From NCBI GenBank assembly GCA_017163975.1, contig JAFFSR010000218.1, forward strand, positions 12,465,501 to 12,529,500: a stretch of 64,000 nucleotides of DNA, given 5' to 3'. A model generated the notes under the pieces. That model did not search any database and had not been told where the DNA came from. It worked only from the letters and a program-made list of their open reading frames with translations. Both the position numbers and the translations under genes were made by a program. This document shows, in pieces, positions 1 to 40,385 of this stretch. Each line of letters begins with the position of its first letter. Position 1 is the first letter of the stretch. Source of the stretch: Anastatus disparis. Lineage: Eukaryota; Arthropoda; Insecta; Hymenoptera; Eupelmidae.

Positions 1-1521
1 AAGAAGCTCATGTCTGATAAGATTTATTATTATCAAAACCAATAGTATAACAACTTTAAAATTTTTCTATTTTACTTTGTTATAAATATTAGTACATTAA
101 CTTTCTTAGCTTCTAGGCAACCAATTCCACTTTAGACGCAAAAACGAATTTCTTATTAAAAAAGCACCGATATGTTTTGCTGCATTATTTCTCTACAATG
201 TCATTATTTAGATATTTTTTTTCATAATATTGTTTCTATCTACAAATCGATAGCATTATTAAGTCGTTTTAAAAAAAGTAACAAAAGTATAGAAAATCGC
301 AATTACATCACTTATTTACAATATTTTATAGACGTCCATTTGTTGCTGTAACACTAAATTACGAACAAAAAATATGAATAGCCAATGCCCCTACAGTTTG
401 CTTAAATTAATTTTTTTGTATTTCATGTTTTCATCAAGCTCACGATAGCCATTGCTAATAAAAATTATTTATATTACATTATATTATACAAGGTTTTGGT
501 GCTGGCAATGTCAATCGTGGCAAGAAAAAAATCATTAAACATTCATACGCCTATTATAAATGTTGTACAACTATATTTTACATACAGTGGACATTTCCCC
601 CAATTTTTTGATTATCTGGAAATGATTTCGATTTAACTTTCTTCGTTATATTTCTGTTCTATCAGATGGAAAAATCTTTTTGAAACTTTTTATTAAAGAT
701 AATTATTTACAATAACAAAAATTTAATTAAAAAATAAATATAACTGAACTCATTGAGATCGGTTTTTAACATTTTACAGATTAAAAAAAATTACTTGAAC
801 GATTTTTTACACGAAAAAAAAAGAAAAAATTTAATCAATATCTTAACCAGTAATCGTAAATGATATACTTAAATATAACACCAAGGAATGAATTTGTTTT
901 TTTATATTATATTTAATTTATTACAACTGATAATTTATAAACTGATATAGAAAATATTTTAAGTTTACTAAATCTAATAAATTTATAAATATTCTGAAAT
1001 TTGAAACTAATTTCTGAATTTATTTTGGAAGATTTAAAAATTCGTTTATTTATTTACAATAATACAAACATTTTCAAAAAAATATATATCAGCTAAATTT
1101 GTGTTATTATTGACTTACTCTAAAAACGCATTTGAATAAAATGTAATGAATGCATAACGTAAATGTTTATGTAAAAATTTTTTATGTTTTTTACTTCTAT
1201 TTCTTTTTAATTTGATACTTACGCTGCATTAAATGATTTATCTTTTATATAAGTTATTAATTTCTGGAAAAAATATTTGAAATAATTAAAATTTTCTAAT
1301 CCTATAAGTCTTTCTAAAGAAATAATATTTTGTGATTTAAATCTAAAAGAGTTCTGGAATTGATTAATTAGTAAATGAAAAAAAATTCTATAAATCTATT
1401 ATGATACGATTAAAAAATTAAAAAACAGATTCATTCCTAGATTTCGACATTATTATACACACTATACACATATTTGCAAAAAGACAAATACGTATTCACA
1501 ATCACACGAAAATTCAATTAT
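1..1521. other. gene-free 3' flank of pecanex
   Basis: AT-rich sequence with no reading frame of coding character on either strand. It lies downstream of the pecanex stop codon and probably holds the 3' UTR and intergenic DNA. No further gene is visible. Confidence 0.6.
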
Positions 1522-14556
<13,035 letters not shown>

Positions 14557-15299
14557 CTATAATGATAATAATATATAAAAATTTAATGTAACACGAACTA
14601 AAGAATATACATAATGAATTTTATAAATTATCAATGTTATTTGACACATCTCTCTTTCTAAGATAACAGATAGTGTCATCATTATCAACAAACAGATGAT
14701 TCCAATTACAGAATATATATGTTGGTAACTACACTAGTGTACACTTCAAGTTTAGACATATGTATATATTTTTTGATAATTAAAACAAGAATTCAGTTGA
14801 TTTTAAGATTGAAATTTAATGTATTTAAATTTTCTTGATAGTATTAAAAGTTTAAGATTCGTTCAATTAAGATTGAAGTATAGTCTAGTTTAATCTAATC
14901 TGATTAAACCAATTTAGAAACACAGAAATGGTTGTTCTTAAGTTATTAAATATAAAATCGTTTACTTTTTACAATTTTGAATCTGCAGTATAAGTGACAA
15001 ACATTTCTGATCATTAAGTTTTCTTTTAAAGAAAACTTGCTTTATCATTGAACAAATTTCAAACACATTGTCAAAAAATTTAATCATCAAATATTTCTAT
15101 GCATACAAATACACCATCTATTAAGAAAATCTAAAAAGAAATAAATTGGAACACACTAAACAATAATCACAACTCAACTCCAAAAGACAATATTCTAAAA
15201 TGTCGAGGAAAAAAAAATATTGCATTCGTGTTGCATACACTTTTATATACATATGTATAACACATGTGAGAAAAAAAATAGGTATATAAGATTCTTACA

Positions 15300-15720
15300 C
15301 ACACTTCTGAAAAATAAATACAAATAATATATTTCAAGTTCGCGTGGATGCTCGCACTTTTTTGTAACCTCCTACGACGACTTTGCGCACGTACATTGCG
15401 AACGAATGTATAGGTGTATGCTTAACTAACTTTCTTTTGAAGGATTTAAGGTTTTTAATAAAAATTAAAGACGAATTATTTAGTCTGTTCGCGCGCGCCG
15501 TGACATCAATCAATGGATTACGGATGATGTCGCAGCCATACTCTCTCCTTCCTTTCCTTTTTTTCCTTCTTATTTTACTTTACACATCTATAATTATATA
15601 TATAACATAACGTTTTCAAGCAACTACTGTGCGCGCGAGCGGAGAGGTTGGGTACTGTTGCTTCTTTTTTTTTGTCTTTTTCTTTGCAGACTGACTGGAG
15701 CGCATTTTTGAAGATCTAAT
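15300..15720 (-). promoter_or_regulatory. likely pecanex promoter and first noncoding exon region
   Basis: A local patch of GC- and CpG-rich sequence (GCGCGCGCCGTGAC, GTGCGCGCGAGCGG) in otherwise AT-rich DNA, upstream of pecanex. By position and composition it is the best promoter candidate. No core promoter motif or transcript start can be fixed from sequence alone. Confidence 0.35.
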
Positions 15721-16466
15721 TTTTTACGAATTTATTGTAGTATATTTATTGCATCAGATAAGAGGACAAATGTTAGCTAATATAATTGTTTTACAAATAG
15801 TTGAATTCTTTATTCTATTTCCGAGCGCTCAAGTATTTAAAAAATGTTGCATTAGAATAAATGTAACATTTGTTAGTTTTATTAAAAATTAAATATTTAA
15901 TATCTTTATTAATATATCAAAAATTAAAAATTATATTTTAAAATAATTTTGTATTTATTTTTATTTTATACATAGAGCTCCAATAAATAATTCATATAAA
16001 AATTAATTAACAAACAATAATACTAAAAATCAAACTTATTTTTAATAATAATGTAATAAATATTGAAAACACGTTTTTTTTTTAAATTAATAATATATTT
16101 ACATATCTTACACACATTTTTTTGACATTCATAAAATACAATTATTTTACACTCCAATTTTTTTTTACAATACATAGAAAAATGTAGTAAATTTGTATTT
16201 ACAATTACGGTGTATTAAAGAATATTAAAAAAATAATAATGAAAACAATTTCACTTAATTTTTTTGTTTTTTTACAATTTTTTTAAAAACATCAAATATC
16301 TAATTTTCTTTGAGTTAATAATAATCAACCATCCAGTATCAATAAAATCTGTAATTAATTTTATTTATATTTTTTTTATTGTGTAAATTATTTCTTTCAA
16401 AGTGGATTGTCATTTATTTAACCAAATGTCTTCTTGATCTAGTTCATCTGGAAATTATTTTTAAAA
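15721..16466. other. intergenic DNA between ankyrin gene and pecanex
   Basis: AT-rich, no coding signal. A minus-strand AATAAA lies at about 16375-16380, some 90 bases beyond the ankyrin gene stop, and is a plausible polyadenylation signal for it. Confidence 0.5.
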
Positions 16467-19400
16467 TTAATTACTTACTTCATCAACGATTTCCATTGAT
16501 GAAGGAAATACTTTAGTTAGATTTCTTAGATCATCATTTGTTAAATAAGCAGTAAGCTTTTCACTGCAAGCATCAGGCAATCCACGGCCATTTATAATTG
16601 ATGCACTTAAAATATTCAAAGCTTCTTTAGCTTCATTAATAATATTTTCTCTTCTAATAGCTTTTTGCAATTTATTGTAAATCAATGCACCATACACTGG
16701 AAAATATGATGCATCAAAATTTTCAAAATTTTTATTTTTTGTATACCTAGCTACTTCAGTCAAATTTTTCTTCAGAACGTCATACACTGTTATATAATTA
16801 TTAATCCTTATCATCTTCAAATTTTCAATTTCTTCTAAGTACCGACTAAAAGTCAGTGGGCATGGAAAATTATTTAAATATATTTCATTCTTTGAGTGAA
16901 TGTAAAACCTTGCAGCTTTGAGTTTTATCAAATGTTCTCTAAATATGACTTCAGCATCCCTACAAAAATCAATAAAATTTCTCATCATGAAATACCCAGT
17001 AATTGGATCTTGTATGGAATCTGTACTAGGTATTTCCAAAACCAAACCACAACGTTGTGGGCGTGTTGGATGCATGTAAGTTTCTTTAATTTCAAAAACT
17101 ATATCTATAGGCGTTTTACCAAAATTATCTTCGGCATTTATGTCAGCGCCATGTTTCAGTAACAGATCGATTCCCTTAGCATTTCCCATTTGACAGCATA
17201 AATGCAATGGTGTACTACCACGTTCATATCGACATTCAACATCTGCATCATACTTTAATAAAGTTTCAATTAATTCTTCATTTTCATCGATTAAAACAAT
17301 GGCCATATGTAAAGCACTGCTACCATATTTATTCCTTGCATTGACATTTACACCATTGTCAAGAAGAAATTCAACAGTTTTAAAAAGCAAATATCCTGTC
17401 AGATGGATGTTTCTACTGGTCTTATATAGATTTGCATCTTTTCTTAAGAATAAAAACAATAAATGAAGAATATTTCCTCCATGATCATCACAGTAGTTAA
17501 TGTCAGCACCATATTTTAATAAAATATCAATTATACCTTGAAAATTGCTAACACAATTTGCTATAGTATAATGTAATAAATCTGGGTATTCTTTTATATT
17601 AGTTCCATGATGTAAAAATGTTTCAACTAAATCTGCATCATCATTTTCAATAGCGTAATGTATAGGTATTTTACCAGTTATGTCTTTGACATTAACATCA
17701 ATTTGATTATTTACCAACAATTCGACAATGTCAACTCTGCGATTTTTTGTAGCAATGTGAAGCAATGTTTCTCCTTTAACAGTTATATTAAAATTAATAC
17801 CTTCTGCAATCAACTGTTCAACAATATTCAAATAGCCATTTTCTACAATATCACACAGTACAAAATTATTATTTTTATCTTCTGCTGTCATAATAAAACC
17901 GTATTTGAAGAAACATTCAATTATTTCACTGCCTATTTGATTATTCAATTTTAAAACAGTCAAAAATACTTTTCTATAGTATTCGTTATTAACATCTGGA
18001 TTGTACTGCAATAATAATTCAATAATTTTCTTATTACATGTTTTAATAGCTAAATCCAAAGGAATTTGTTGATCACTGTTTTGACTTATTGTTATGGCTT
18101 CATTCATTAAAAGTAATTCAACAATTCTTTCATAACCATTTTCAACAGCAATATGAAGTGGTGTTGAATTATCATCAGCATAAACATTGACAGATGCTTT
18201 ATTTTTTATTAAAAACTTAACAACATCAACGTTGTCAATTGAACAGGATAAATAAAGGGGTGTTTGACCGTTAAAACTTTCAGCATTAATGTCAGCACCA
18301 CATTCTAATAAATATTGCACACATTTAACGTTTATTCCTTCGCAAGCTACATGTAATGCAGTCAAACCTTGTTTATCTACAGAATTAATTAAAGAGTTTT
18401 CTGGTGAAACTGAAAATAAAAATAATAATAAATATACAATACTTTATTTACATATATTCACAAAAAAATTTATTTAATTAGATAAAAAAAATTGATAATC
18501 GTACCTTCTGAATTTTTATCATATTGTAAAAGCAGTTCCATTATTACTTCATTCTCATTGTCAGCAGCAATAAGCAATGGAGTTTTTCCAAGACTATTTT
18601 TAACATTAACATTTACTTTATAGTTTAAAAGTAAATCAACAATTTCTATTTGTTCAGAACTAACTGCTGTGTGCAAAAGTGAATAACCAGTATTTTCACA
18701 TTTCATATTAACGTTAAGGCCATTATTTAAAAGCAATTCTATCATATTCAATAATCCTGAAGTAATAACTTCATGTAATGGTTCACAAATATTCAAAGTA
18801 TTCCTCTTCCGTTTGTAGACATAACATGAACAATCACTTTCAATAAATGCTCCATTTGCCAATAGAAGCTCTACAATTTTGTAATTTTTACTTTTTAATC
18901 CTCTAAATAATGGTGATGTTTCGTCATTAGCACAAATATTAACCAAGGCATTTTTATTTAGTAATAACTCTACAGCTTCTGTAAAGTTTTCTGAACAAGC
19001 TAAATGAAGTGGAGTTTCTCCTCTTTCATTAGAATCATTGACATTAGCATTAAAACTTAATAAAACGTTAATAGTTTTTAGTCTTTTATGTAAAACAGCT
19101 AAATGAAGTGCTGAAGCAAAATACATTGGTGATTCCCAATGATCATTGAAAAGTATATCATTAACATTACAACCATGGATTAAAAATAATTTAACGATTT
19201 TCCAATCAGAATGCATGCAAACTTTATGAAAATAAGTTATATCTTGATCATTTTTTCTATAACTTCCTTTGGCATCAGCTCCATGAGTTAATAATATTTC
19301 AACCATCTCTAAACTATCAATTGTTATAGCATGATAAAGTGGCGTAAATATTAGATGTCCTGTAACATTCGGGTCTGCACCTTTGAGTAGTAATTTTCTT

Positions 19401-19591
19401 ACAATTACAGCGTTATTACTTATAATAGCATGATTTAAAGGTATGTCACCATAATAAATGAAATAATCTTTTTCAAATAATTGAAAGGTCTCATAATTAG
19501 ATATTGTGGATATTAATTCATTACCATCTTCATGGTAATACTTTGCCCATAATTCTATATTTGGATTTGTTTCAGACAGCTCTAAATCCAT
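16467..19591 (-). CDS. ankyrin-repeat protein with PRANC/F-box-like C-terminus
   Basis: Two coding exons, 18505-19591 and 16467-18409, joined in phase to about 1009 aa. The ATG is just inside a spliced exon (acceptor TTTTCAG about 16 bases upstream), so a noncoding first exon is likely. Residues about 60-800 form some 21 ankyrin repeats (TPLHLAC, ELLLNKNALVN, KHGADINAEDNFGK). The last ~200 residues lack repeats: a block with LKMIRINNYITVYDVLKKN, then FPVYGALIYNKLQKAI, then an F-box-like LPDACSEKL...NDDLRNL. This order resembles the PRANC domain known from poxviruses, Wolbachia and parasitoid wasps such as Nasonia, where it is thought to recruit ubiquitin ligase through Skp1. No signal peptide or membrane segment. 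The repeats are certain; the PRANC assignment is from pattern memory. Host target unknown. Confidence 0.85.
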
Positions 19592-20340
19592 TGTTGATGA
19601 CTTAACCTGAAAATATATCATTTTTAAATTTATCATTGAAAAAATATAAAAAGTATATTCTTGATATCTGTATTCAAGCGAATTATTGCTTGATGTTTTG
19701 TCTACATTGCCAAAAAAATTTTATCATATTTAATTTGAAATTTATAATTTTTCCATAAGTTGATGTAATAAATAATATACATGAAGATTTATGAAAAAAT
19801 TTTTTTAAGTAGCGTCTGCTGGAAATATTTACCAACCATGTTAAATCAATGATAAATTTCGATCACTGTTTACTGCATCAACCAACATTTAACAGCTTCA
19901 TTATATAGCACAGTGTGAAATTGAGTAGTTTTACAACTTTCTTCTTCTTGTTTTGAATTATTAACTTTTTCTTGTATATTCACGAGGTTTTGATTGAAAA
20001 AAATAAACAAACTTTTCCATTTTCCATTATTTGTTTACTATTTATTAGATCTTTTTGATTGTTATTTTGCGCAACGTTGCACGTAACGATGCGCATAAAC
20101 ATAAGTGAAAGTCCATTTGCTTATTTAGTTTCACATAAAACAACGAGTTACACTACACCTACAGCTTCAGAATCCAGAACTATACATTATTACTCGTCTA
20201 CACGGCGTTCTTCATGCCATGCTCCGACTCCGAGTATCACCTAAGACGAACGTGCTGATTGGCCGTTTTTAAACCATCACCCAATCTGTGACTTTTTCTA
20301 AAAGTATCAAAAGTATGGCATTAAGAACTAGACAGAATCA
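19592..20340 (-). promoter_or_regulatory. upstream region of the ankyrin gene
   Basis: Holds an acceptor immediately before the start codon and, further up, a slightly GC-richer patch (20070-20290) with an ATTGGC box near 20259. A noncoding exon and promoter probably lie here; neither can be delimited. Confidence 0.35.
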
Positions 20341-20554
20341 AAAAAGATACGACCCAACGGAGGCTCGTCAATAATAATGTCATACTGTGATTAATTTTCA
20401 CAAATATAGTTACGAAATTTTAAAAAGATGATTAGTATTGACCGTAATCAATTATATGATAAAAATTTTTTATTTATACTTGCCAGCTTTTACTAATTTA
20501 TAAAAATTATTAAATTAATTTGTTAATAGAAATAATTAATTTTTATGTTTAAAA

Positions 20555-20774
20555 ATATTTTTTCGCTATACCCTGCCCGAAAGCACAACTTTCGTCCCGG
20601 CACCGAAAAACAAAAGTTGTATTTTCGGCCCGGGTATGGCGAAAAATAGCATACACACCACGGGAGGTAAAATGGCGAGCCCATAGCACATATTTGCCAC
20701 CCTCGCTTTCGGCTCGTGGTGGCAATTATATGTGCTATGGACTCGCCAGTACTTTACCTCCCTTGGGGTGTAAT
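20555..20774. repeat. two adjacent long inverted repeats (foldback/MITE-like)
   Basis: Hairpin 1 (about 20555-20647) pairs TTTTTTCGCTATACCCTGCC with GGCCCGGGTATGGCGAAAAA around a GC-rich loop. Hairpin 2 (about 20650-20774) pairs ACCACGGGAGGTAAAATGGC with its near-complement in ACTCGCCAGTACTTTACCTC over arms of about 50 bases, including GCCCATAGCACATAT against ATATGTGCTATGGAC. They lie between the divergent ankyrin and slipper genes. The loop text CCACCCTCGCTTTCGG recurs in related form at 56743-56843, suggesting a repeat family. Confidence 0.8.
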
Positions 20775-21169
20775 ATACTATCTAAATTATAAAAATTAAA
20801 TAAAAGCGTTTAAGTAAATGAAATTATTTAAAAAGATTTTATAAAATCTCAAAGATAGATTGATATATTATTTTACGTTTTTTTATAAATTAATAATTAT
20901 AATAATTTATGTTAAAAATTTAAATTCATTGTTGTTCTATTAAATTGTTTATCAACATAATCAATTATCAATCAATTATTTTTTTTTAACTTCAAAAAAT
21001 TATTAATTAATAACAACAATAACATAATTTTTAAAAAATGACTCTTGACAAATTTAACAATTATAAATGTTCTACACTTGTTAAAATTGGTCATCAAACG
21101 AAAACAGATGACCGTCACTTAAAATTAATCCTAACCTCCGCGAGTCGTCGCGTCAGTCGCCTTTTTCAC

Positions 21170-23201
21170 TAATTTTACGTGTATATTTATCCCTATATGT
21201 GTGTACTTTAACTCACGGATCATATTATCGGTAACGTCGTGCGACGAGCTCTAGGAGTTCGTCCAATGTTACGTCAGGTGAGCAGTAAATGTCGAACATG
21301 TTAATGTAAAAATACTGCTCGCTTTAAAAAGAAAAGTTTATTTAGATTTCGTGAGTGCAGTTCTTTCTTGTTTGGCATTAAAAAAAAAGGATCGTTTCAT
21401 TTTTTTTTGCACGCATGTGTGCGATATTTTGCGCCCGCGCGCGGCTCTTTTCTCGGTGTGTTGTCCGGGATGGAGGTGCGCATAAATAAATAAAATAATA
21501 TAATGTTCAAATAAATATATATCATTAGTTCGAGAATTAATCTGGTGTTTATCGTCATTCAAACAAGTTGATATATAAAATTTGTGCATAAATTTTTTAA
21601 TAACCAAGTGAAGAGAAGAAAAGAGAAGACGCAGAGAGGAAGAAAGAGAGAGTGTATAATACGAAAGAGGAGAAAATTTTGTTCGAGGGGAGGCGCGGCT
21701 TGAGTCGCGCGCTTATAAAGCGTAGAGAAGAAAAACCATCTCTTTCCCTTTTATATACGCGAGAGAGACGTGTGTACAAGAGTTGTGTATCAACGGCACG
21801 TAAACAGCAAAACGCGTTTATAAAGGCGGAGGAGGAGGAGGAGGAGGAAGGAGAAAGTGAACGTGCAACTGCAACGTCGGGTGTGTATGTTGCAGAGAAA
21901 CATACCTTCTTCCTATTTTTTTCTCTTTTTTTCTCTATTTTTTTTGACAGCATTGTTAATAATTTTTTAAACTAGACTAGAAGATCGCACCTGCTATCCT
22001 AGAAGCAGGGCTTTGAAGATGCCGGCGGTCTTTTATAATTGGAGATTTAATCTTCCTTCATTCAGGTGAGTTTAAGATATTTTGGAACCATTGCGAAATG
22101 TTTTTAGTAACAAATGATCATGTTTTAAGGATTATCGAGTATGCTAATTTGTTATAATCAAGGATATAATTTGCTTTGTTTTTAATTGAATGGTTGGCTT
22201 ATTTTAGATTTTGCTAATACAGATTTGTATTGGTTATTAAATATTTAAACATTTGAGAGCTGGTGAAAAATTAATGAGGCTTTTTTGTTCACTCGTTGAT
22301 TGGTATTATTTGTTGTTGTAACCTAATCTGAGTGGAACATTTATTAATTAAAAGTAGATGTGATTTGATTTTGTCATTTTATTTGATCATATTTTTTTAT
22401 TTTGTGTTAAAAGTTAGTTTAAAATTATAATGTGAAGTAATTGCTAAAATAACCAATTATTAAATTATATTTGTTCTTTTTTTTAACAATAGTTTTCATG
22501 TATTAATAATATTTTTGTGTTGTATTTTTGTTTATGATTAGTAATACGTTAATATATGCAATATGAATAATATTTGAATAATTTTCATGCATTTTTATTC
22601 TTGAAAAAGTATGTGTATACTATGTATTTGGTACATACTTTTTAATAGCATAAAAATTCTTGTATAAAGTTGATTCTAAGTGCTATAAATATTAAATTGA
22701 TCAGTTTAAAAACCAATGTCTTACACATCAAATAATTCTTTAATTTGATTTTTGTATATTTGTTAGATAATATCGTTAAATTTAAGCTTACTCTACTCTA
22801 AATTGTTATTCATTTACGTAAAGAATACTTAAATTTTCTATATAATATTTCAGATGGCTTTTGAAAGTGACTGTAGCATAAAATATCATCATGTGTTAAA
22901 AACACTGCCACAGAACATTTTTCTGTGGAATTTTATTCAGAGAGAAAGTTCAAGGGATCAGGCAAATGATGAATCCTCCCTTGACTCTCAGTTTGAAGGT
23001 GGCCAAAAGTAGATTGCTATTAAGATTTTGAACGTTTGTCATATCAGGTAAGTTACGTGGAAGAATTTTGTACTTATTAAATAGTAGCAGTTAATTTTTT
23101 AGGTTAGAACTATATTTTTTAATAAGAATAAGCATTAATTATTTTTCAATAAATTAAAATACTAATGTTTTTTTAAAGGTTCAATAAGTGTGTTTAGCCA
23201 T
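21170..23201 (+). other. slpr: slipper promoter region and 5' UTR exons with uORFs
   Basis: A GA/CT-rich, CpG-bearing leader (about 21.4-22.0 kb) ends in a first exon with donor CAG|GTGAGT after 22065. A second noncoding exon is 22854-23047 and the third starts at 23179. ATG 22019 opens a short frame that stops early in exon 2. ATG 22854 opens a separate 52-codon frame ending at a TAG at about 23012. The main frame has an in-frame TGA in exon 2 and its first ATG at 23202, which fixes the start. The transcription start is not known. Confidence 0.6.
22854..23012 (+). CDS. upstream ORF in slipper leader (52 codons)
   Basis: Begins exactly at a splice acceptor (TTTCAG|ATGGCT) and reads MAFESDCSIKYHHVL... 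to a TAG within the same exon. It ends before the main slipper start. It may act as a translational brake, or be chance. No family is recognised. Confidence 0.25.
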   Translation: MAFESDCSIKYHHVLKTLPQNIFLWNFIQRESSRDQANDESSLDSQFEGGQK

Positions 23202-39668
<16,467 letters not shown>

Positions 39669-39933
39669 GTTAGTTTTATTTTTAATTTATCTATTTTGAG
39701 ATAAACTATTGGGTAAAAGGTTTTCTGGGTCCAATAAGTTATAACATTCTATGATGCATAAGATATCCTAATCGTTAAATCATATAGAATAATTTTCATG
39801 GTTACCAAAATTAACGAAATTTTAAAATATTGGTAAAGACTTTAGAAGCCTTATAATTATGGCATAGTTTTTATTTCAAATACAAAAAATTCCAAATAAA
39901 AAATTTTCATATTTTATTCATTAATTGGAAATA

Positions 39934-40154
39934 CAATACATATATATTTTTAAATTTATTTAATGTCGCTGTATTTATGCTATCATTGCGATGCTAATTA
40001 GCGTCGGAGGTCGTTTTAGTGCGTTTGTAAACGAAGCACATGCAATGTACAGTGGTGCTTGTGAAAATCAGCCGGGATTGTGATTCGAACTCGGGACCTC
40101 GAAATTACAAATCCATCGTTCTAACAAATGAACCCCTGAGACACCCAATACATA
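39934..40154 (-). mobile_element. tRNA-derived SINE, copy 2
   Basis: On the minus strand the body (about 39943-40145) starts with a tRNA-like head, A-box-like TTAGAACGATGG and B-box GAGTTCGAATC, and ends in the same module as copy 1: CGCTAATTAGCATCGCAATG, then ATAAATACA. Direct repeats CAATACATA at 39934-39942 and 40146-40154 are a likely target-site duplication. It sits between slipper and the first P450 gene. Confidence 0.8.
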
Positions 40155-40385
40155 ATATCAAAAATAGAATTATAACAATTTACAGCCTAAAATATTTCTG
40201 ATGATTAGTGGATACAACTGATAAATTTTTGTCAAAAAAGTTGCAAAAATCCTCGTAAAATGTGATCAAAAAGGTTTGACACATTTATTTCTCCATTTTA
40301 AAATGTTTCGTAATTATTACTTCTCTATTTGGGGTAATACTGAAAATCGATAAATAGATGCTTATAGGTAGCAATGATAAGTCGT

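Noticed and set aside
21338..21975. Open frames on both strands of the slipper leader (89, 118 and 107 codons)
   Set aside because: They reflect GA/CT-rich low-complexity sequence, overlap each other and lie in the 5' UTR.
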